Origin: Catenaria anguillulae PL171
Taxonomy: Eukaryota; Blastocladiomycota; Blastocladiomycetes; Blastocladiales; Catenariaceae
DNA length: 44,603 bases
Direction: 5' to 3'
Assembly (NCBI GenBank): GCA_002102555.1
Contig: MCFL01000197.1
Span: 1-44,603, forward strand
Part shown: in pieces, positions 38,386 through 44,603 of the stretch
Numbering within the stretch: position 1 is the first letter of the stretch
Layout of the letters: each line of letters starts with the position of its first letter
Translations under genes and position numbers: made by a program
Notes under the pieces: model-generated
Database searches by the model: none
What the model was told of the DNA's origin: nothing
What the model saw: the letters and a program-made list of their open reading frames with translations, nothing else

Positions 38386-41300
38386 ATGGCCGAGTACTCC
38401 ATACCGTTCCCTGCTGACACGGTCAACATGTCATCCAACTCGCACCCGCCAGGCCTAGTCAGAGGTAGTCTTCAGCACAGTCCCTCATGGCCGCTGCTCA
38501 CTTCCGATGGCACCGATTGCGAAACTGCTCTTCCAGCCCATGTACTTCGTTGCCTCACAGCCGTTTCGCCAGCGTTCCCACCACCCATTTCGCTTCCAGA
38601 CACGCCCTCACCGCCGATAGTGGACCCGACATCGTATCCACTACCACCGTCCACGTTTACGACCTCAGCTCGGTTCGCTGCCGACTCGCCTGCGAGCCAA
38701 TATAGTGCGACGAGCACACAGTCCACAACATCTGGATCGTCCTACACCTGGCAAGAGCCGTGCTCCGCAGATTCACGGACGGCCGAACGCGGTGGACGCA
38801 ATGGTGGCTCATTGTTTGGCACACTCTCCTCCTCGCTGTCAAATCTCCCCGGCCCATCCGATGTACGACATTTCAACAGCCCGCCAACGCCTCACGCACC
38901 ACCCATGGCCATTGGCATGATGGATACAGCAACAAGCTCATCGTTTGGGTCTATGGGATGCTTGCGAAGGGACAAGCCGGGAGACGAGCCGGTATCGTTG
39001 CAGCTCGCCTGTCGAGCAGTCCTTCGGCCCCTGGTTCCATGGCAAGCCAAATCATCCATGCATGCTGCAGTTGCTGCTGCTGGATCTACCGAGTTTCTTG
39101 AAGTGTCGGCAACACTGACCATAGAGGATACAACCTTTACTGTGTCGTACGACGAGTCCAATGCCCCGCCTTTGGTTTGCTTTGTCTCCTCTTGACTGCT
39201 TCAATGCAGACTGTGGCTATCGGCTAACTGGTTGTTTTACCATAACAGGTGTTCGCATTACCTGCTGCCAAAGTGTTCCTCAATGTCCCAAAGACAGACT
39301 TGAGTCAACTCGCACCGCCATACCGTGTCTTTCTTGAAAACGACCAGAACAAGGCCCTGCTTCTGCTCGACTCGCTCACGCTGTTTATCGACGCAGTGCG
39401 CAAAATCAACCGCCGCATACGAGCAAATCAAGTCGAGTCCCACCACGAGCGATCCGTGGCGGCAACCGTCATTCAGTGTGCATGGCGAGCATACAAGTAC
39501 GCCCACTCGCACATTCTCCTCGCTTTGCCGACTCTTGCGTCGACCTTGACCCCATTATTTCCCTAATGCACAGAGCCCACCGCCAATTCCTCGCTCTCCG
39601 GCAAGCAGCCGTCACCATTCAGCGCTACTCTCGCGGCCGCCTTGCCCGTAAATCCGCCAAAGTACACCGCGCCGAGTCGCGCAAACGCCGCGAACACCAA
39701 GAGCACCGCGAACGTGTGATTCACGAGCTCGTATCGACTGAAGAATCGTATGTGCGCAACCTAGACGTGCTCGTGCGCGTCTACTGGCGTCCGCTGCGGT
39801 CCTTGTTTGGCAGCAGGTCACTTGGTGGTATCACGGCGGCATCCGTCGAGTTGATTTTCGGGAACATTGACGCGATCTTTGAGAAGCATGGAGAGTTTTT
39901 GGAGGAGTTGGTTGCGGTCGCAGGTGAAAAGAAGGAGGAAGTGGCGAGTCCCTCAAGCGCTGGGACGGGCGAAAGCGTTTCAATAACGGTAGAGGGCGAG
40001 ACATTGCCACAACCACCTCAGAAGCGAAAGACGCTGGGCCAGCTGTTTATTGGAATGTCGCAATGGCTCGACATTTACGTTCCTTACTGCGTCAATTATC
40101 AAGAGAGCAAGACAGAGCTGGATCGTTGCAGCAAAGTGCCCATCTTTTCAGATTATCTTTCGGTGCGTCCCCGCCTCCGTTCTTTTCCCAATCACTTCAG
40201 TGTTCGCCAAGCTCACATGCTTTGGGCTGTAGAATGTCAAAGCACTCAAGGAGTCGCAAAAGAACGACTTGGCATCCTTTCTCATTGTTCCAGTCCAACG
40301 GTACATATGTCTGCACCTGAACGCCTCGCTGGTTGGCTGTTCCTAAATTCATCTTGGGCCGCTTCAGGATTCCTCGCTACGAACTGCTTCTCAAGGATAT
40401 AATCCGTCACACCGAACCCACTCATCCTGACTATCACAACCTTCAGCGGGCACTAAATGGCATTCGACAAGCCGCCAAGAAGATCAACCGTGCGAAAAAG
40501 TACCACGACTCAAAATCCTACATTCAAGACTTTTCGCACAAACTCCACCGCGGCCTCGGATCCGCAGGCCAGGGTCCGCCCTCGGATGAGCGCAACTATG
40601 TCAGTGAGGGCCTTGCCACCTATGTTGCGAGCAAACCAGGGCCAGGTGGGGCAGGCAAGGCGCTGACTGTATACCTCTTCCTATTTGTGGACCAGCTCGT
40701 GGTCATGCAAGCCAAAGGCGGTGCCTTGGCCGAGCCGCGTCTCCCGGGCCAGGCGGGACTGCCGGTGCAGGTGTGTCAGGCATGATGGGTGGGGGTACAG
40801 TGGGGGCAGGCGGCGTTCCCAAGGGCACTCGACTCGACTTTCTCATGACAATTCCACTTGAAAACTCTCAAGTATACGACGCAGAGTCCATGTTCACGCT
40901 GCCTAACCCAGCGACCTCGTCCAACCAGAGCCACAACAGCGCGACGACGGGCGGCAGTCCAGTCAGCACCGCGAGCGGCCGTGGACGAAACAATTCTTCC
41001 CCCACGCAGCCATCGCCCAACACCAAAGACTATGCAAGCGACAAGTCGGCACGCACCAGCTCACCAGGCGACCCACCCAGCGCTGGCGGCGCAGTTGCCC
41101 GTCGCGAACATGCATTCATGCTGGTCGAAGCTTCGCGCGCCAACTTGTTTTCGCCCGACGACTCAACGCCCGGAATGGGATTGTTTGGCTCTGGCGCGGC
41201 GCCTGATACGCCCGTTGCGTGTCACAAGTTTATCGTCGAGTCGCGCGACAGCAAGTCGCGGTGGCTCGAGGATTTGGCAGAGTGTCGCGAGATTCTTGAC

Positions 41301-42290
41301 CAGCGGCGAGACATCATGGGAATCATGAAGATTGGCCGTGGCGCGTCGGCAACGTCCACCATGACGGGCGTCGGGTTGCAGGCGGCATTGACGCAGCAGC
41401 TGTCAAATTCGTCCGACATGCACCATCACGTGCTCAGCGGGCCGATTCTGGAGGGTGCAGAGCGCGAGCTGGTGCCTGGTGAACGGATTTCACGGTCGCC
41501 GTCAGGGCATCCGGTTGAGTCACCGCCCAGGACGAGCGGCACGTTTAGCAAGGCCACGGCGCAGTCGCTTGGGTTGGATTCGAGTGCGGGTGGTGCGAAC
41601 AACTCCCCAAGCAGGCAAGGGTCGCTCAAGTTTGGACGCGGGCGAACGAACCGCACATACAAGTCGGTTGGCGACTTGTTTTCTGGCTTGGACGCGAGCT
41701 GCAACACGGCAAGTGGGAACAATGCCGAAGCGAGCGCGGGGACGAGTCATGATGCCGCCATGTCTGGATCCAAGGATGCGCACTTGGACGACAAGTCGGC
41801 AACCATGTCGCACTCGATGAACGCGGGTGCAATAAAAACCATGGGCGGAACAAGTGATCCTGACATTCTGTCGTCGTCAACAGGAGCCGCGGTCAATGCT
41901 CCACAACGGACGCGCAGCATGCGTTTGGGACGAACTCCCAGCTTTCGCATGCGCCGCAAACCGTCGCCCGACCGTGGGCAAAGCGACGGCAGTCCAACGT
42001 TGCCGCTCACGCCTACGACGCCTTCGTCGACGCGTCCCAGCGATGTGTCGGCCGTATCAACTCCGGAAGAAGAGACTGAAGGTGGTGGTGGCGACCATGT
42101 GTCGACATCGCGCACATCGGTTCACGCCGAAGCTGAGCACCACAGTGTCGAAGGCAGCGATGGGTCGCTGGCAAAAGAGGGTGAGCCGGTCAAATTGGGG
42201 AAGAAAAAGGACAAGAATGGGAAGCCCATGAAGCAGCGGAGCTTGGGTAATCTGATGGCGTCCATGTTTGGAGGCGGAGCTGGAAACTGA
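38386..42290 (+). CDS. Rho guanine-nucleotide exchange factor with IQ motifs, DH and PH domains
   Basis: Exons are 38386-39174, 39249-39496, 39574-40162, 40233-40300 and 40368 onward. Exon 1 is Ser/Pro-rich and disordered. Exons 2-3 encode two IQ motifs (AATVIQCAWRAYK, AAVTIQRYSRGRLARK), likely calmodulin or light-chain sites. The DH domain starts at HELVSTEESYVRNLDVLVRV and includes LASFLIVPVQRIPRYELLLK, with the conserved last helix after it. A PH domain follows (YLFLFVDQLVVM) and resumes much later (HKFIVESRDSKSRWLEDLAE), separated by a low-complexity insert of about 150-180 residues. The tail is Ser/Gly-rich and basic. Between about 40700 and 40770 the frame must change; either a very short GT-AG intron (for example 40721-40770) or a small indel fits. 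It activates Rho-type GTPases in actin and polarity control. Confidence 0.88.
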
Positions 42291-44549
42291 TGCGTGACGA
42301 TACGAGTTGCGGTGGAGGTGAGTGAAAGTAGGCAATGGTACACTTACTTTGGGATCCAAACCCATTCAACGCCCAAACTCGGGGTTGTCGCATCGCTTTC
42401 GTGCTTGCTTTTGATTTGGTGTCTGTTACTTTTGAACCTTACTCATGCCGCTCATCTTTGTGACTTTGTAAATACTTTTTACTTGTTAGGCTGCTCGTCT
42501 GTACCACTTTCTGTTTCTCCTTCAAACCGTCGCACGATCGCCAATAGAACATACATTGAGGATGTGTCCAATGCCAAACGAGTTGCCGCGATCATTTCAA
42601 GTCACAACAAGTGGGGATATGTACGTGCGTGAAGTGGCCACTGGCACAATCTGGTCCTGGATCAGGGTAGTAAATGCAAGACCCAAGAACGGGACCTGCT
42701 CGAAGCTCAAGACAAATTCGCATAGAGACTGGATCCAGGCGCGCATATCTATACATGTCCAACATAATGAAGCATCTCACCCTGGAGTGCGTCTTATGTA
42801 TTGCGTCCGTTTTCTGTCCTGAACATGACCGGCAACAACTCGGTTGACTATTCCATGCACCCTTTACCTCATGAGACAAGTCGACTGTGACGCTGAGCGC
42901 TCTGCTTTTCGACGATTCGAGGCCCACTCTTCGACTTCCTCGAATGCATTTTCTGGCATCACGATGTGCTCCAAGTCCAATGGTTGCTGGTTGGCCGTAA
43001 GAACCTTCTTCTCGAAGCATCCGTCCTTCTGGATGACGTGCATGAGTGCGGAAATACACCATTCGAAGCACCCGTCTCACTTTGCCCCAAAATATGGAAG
43101 GCCAGAAGCTGGCTTCGAGAGCATGAAATAGAACCATGCCATACATGTCGCATGGCTTCCGCATGCCGGAATGGGAAGCGGAAGTGTGGCGTCTTTCATT
43201 TCTGACGGTGTGGTTGATCACGAGAGCGTGTTTGTTGTGCAACAAAACGTGTTTTTGCTCGCATATGTCTCACTCACTCGCTTGGAAGACTTGCGAGTTC
43301 GACTTGGCTGCGAAACATGATGTAGGTATCGATGATCCGGCAGCTTTCAATCGCAAGTACTGTACACACGGGCGACGACGATAATACGAAATTGTGGCCC
43401 TGTGACTTGCCCGAATGAGCGTTGGTGGAAAAGGCTCTCTTGCATGATCAGGATGGAAAAGTGACTGGGTAAGAGAAGGCGGGGATGAACGCGTCACCAA
43501 GGACACGAGAATCGACGCCCATGGCCACTTCCCCACAGGTGCGGATGATAGCCTTGCTCTGAACGCGACTGGCGGATGGATGTATTGACCAGCGTAGGTG
43601 AGGACCTACCAGCAGTGTAGTCCATTTCGCTTGCGGCGTGGTTGTAGTGGGGGTTTTTTCGCGACGGACTGACGCGATCGGAGGGCAGGAGCTTCCACAA
43701 AAGCCACATTGATGTTCGACCGTGTGCTTCCATCACAACCACTCGGCTTGCGCCTGGGCATTTGGCGGTGTTTTCCAGGGGGTTTCGAATGTTTTGTGGC
43801 AGACCACGAGCGAATTTCGTTGTTTTCGCAAGGACTTCTTTTTCATTTGCAGCGCTGCCTGATTGGCTCCCCTCCCCTGGCCAATGGGCTTTTTGGAACA
43901 CAATTTGGGCTTCCAACCAACTTACCCCCCTGTCGCCTTCCACGTGCGAAGGATCGAAACACGATCCAGTCAAATCTTCGGCGGCACGGAGCTCGGGCAG
44001 CTGACAACTGGCGAAGTCGACAGCACCGCTTCCACAAAAGTCTCACACAGCGGCGTGGAAGAACGTGGGAGACATCCATCGTACTAAAGGCGCAAACGCC
44101 CCCGCTTGCGACTCGCCGACTCGCTCTGGTCTGTACAACAAGCTTGTGTATTCGGCCACGACACCTCTGCCTGTCTGCACCTTCCTCTTTGGCGATTCTC
44201 GACTCTTTTGCGCAGCTTGTGGTATGTACGCCGCCCTTTTCCGTTTTTCTCGAGTCTGTCATGCATCGACTGTCCGCACCTCGGCCACCGCCTCTGCTCT
44301 GCTGTTGCCATTATTCGTCCCGCCTGCGCTGCGACCACCTTGATGTGCATTGTATGGCTCTGAATCCGTCACTGACCGACTTACATGACTCTTGGCGCAC
44401 TTTCCTCTGCAGTGATCCATCCACCCGATCCGCGACCATTCCATTCGCCGACACTTTCAGTTATCGGCCCAACACCAAACCCATTTTCGCCTTCTTCGCC
44501 GTGACTCATTTCACAACTGACCGGCCCACGACCAACCAACCCAACCATC
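42291..44549. other. Long stretch without a supported gene
   Basis: Several open stretches exist on both strands (plus strand about 42966-43205, LLVGRKNLLLEASVLLDDVH; minus strand 42592-43245), but none has a recognisable domain or consistent frame. Decayed transposon or gene remnants are likely. The last 400 bp are pyrimidine-rich and probably form the 5' region of the gene entering at 44550. Confidence 0.4.
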
Positions 44550-44603
44550 ATGACCACATCCGCTGTTGCTAAGAGCGGTCAAAGAGCTCGGACAACCTCC
44601 TTG
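44550..44603 (+). CDS. Start of a gene cut by the window edge
   Basis: An ATG preceded by an A/C-rich leader (CCAACCAACCCAACCATC) opens a frame of 18 codons, MTTSAVAKSGQRARTTSL, that continues beyond the window. It is too short to identify. Support comes from the leader context and the pyrimidine-rich upstream region. Confidence 0.35.
   Translation, partial: MTTSAVAKSGQRARTTSL

Noticed and set aside
42592-43245. 217-codon minus-strand frame as a zinc-finger gene
   Set aside because: The Cys and His residues do not follow any finger spacing, and other frames look equally coding-like.

Overview
The window looks like nuclear DNA of a fungus, most likely an early-diverging zoosporic lineage (chytrid or Blastocladiomycota type). 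The evidence is GC-rich coding DNA, short GT-AG introns (about 39-102 bp, donors often GTACG or GTATG), fungal-type genes (an Acl4 ribosome chaperone, an Nst1-like stress protein, a NodB/chitin-deacetylase-like surface protein), and a CABLES-type cyclin-box protein better known from animals. The lineage is inferred from this gene mix and was not tested.

Layout. 1-1900: a broken MULE-type transposase fragment runs off the left edge, followed by an unidentified open frame. 1902-5205: two convergent genes, a membrane-anchored NodB-like protein whose catalytic motifs look lost, and ACL4. 5400-8350: transposon debris with a degenerate Helitron Rep domain and a pair of 59-bp direct repeats exactly 360 bp apart. 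8350-16828: two minus-strand genes for long disordered proteins, one an orphan and one NST1-like. 17628-20714: a four-exon CABLES-like gene whose first intron is almost entirely a TTTCG pentamer array. 20715-27961: a gene-poor accessory stretch with a two-module HNH-endonuclease-like gene, a partial second copy of it 4.7 kb away, and an orphan gene between them.

27962-42290: a dense housekeeping block. In order it holds RABGGTA (Rab geranylgeranyltransferase alpha), a secreted or membrane-anchored metallophosphoesterase, a small membrane-protein gene, uracil-DNA glycosylase (four exons), CDC40/PRP17 (three exons), a proline-rich orphan and an IQ-RhoGEF (DH-PH). 42291-44549 shows no convincing gene, and a new plus-strand frame opens at 44550 and leaves the window.

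The genes form no operon-like pathway. They cover ribosome assembly, splicing, base-excision repair, vesicle-traffic prenylation, Rho signalling and the cell surface. Three conserved genes (RABGGTA, the metallophosphoesterase and the RhoGEF) each need at least one small frame change to give a full-length product. That may reflect small assembly errors, very short introns or gene decay, and should be settled before functional conclusions are drawn. The most unusual items are the apparently dead NodB protein, the duplicated HNH gene and the CABLES gene with its pentamer-filled intron.
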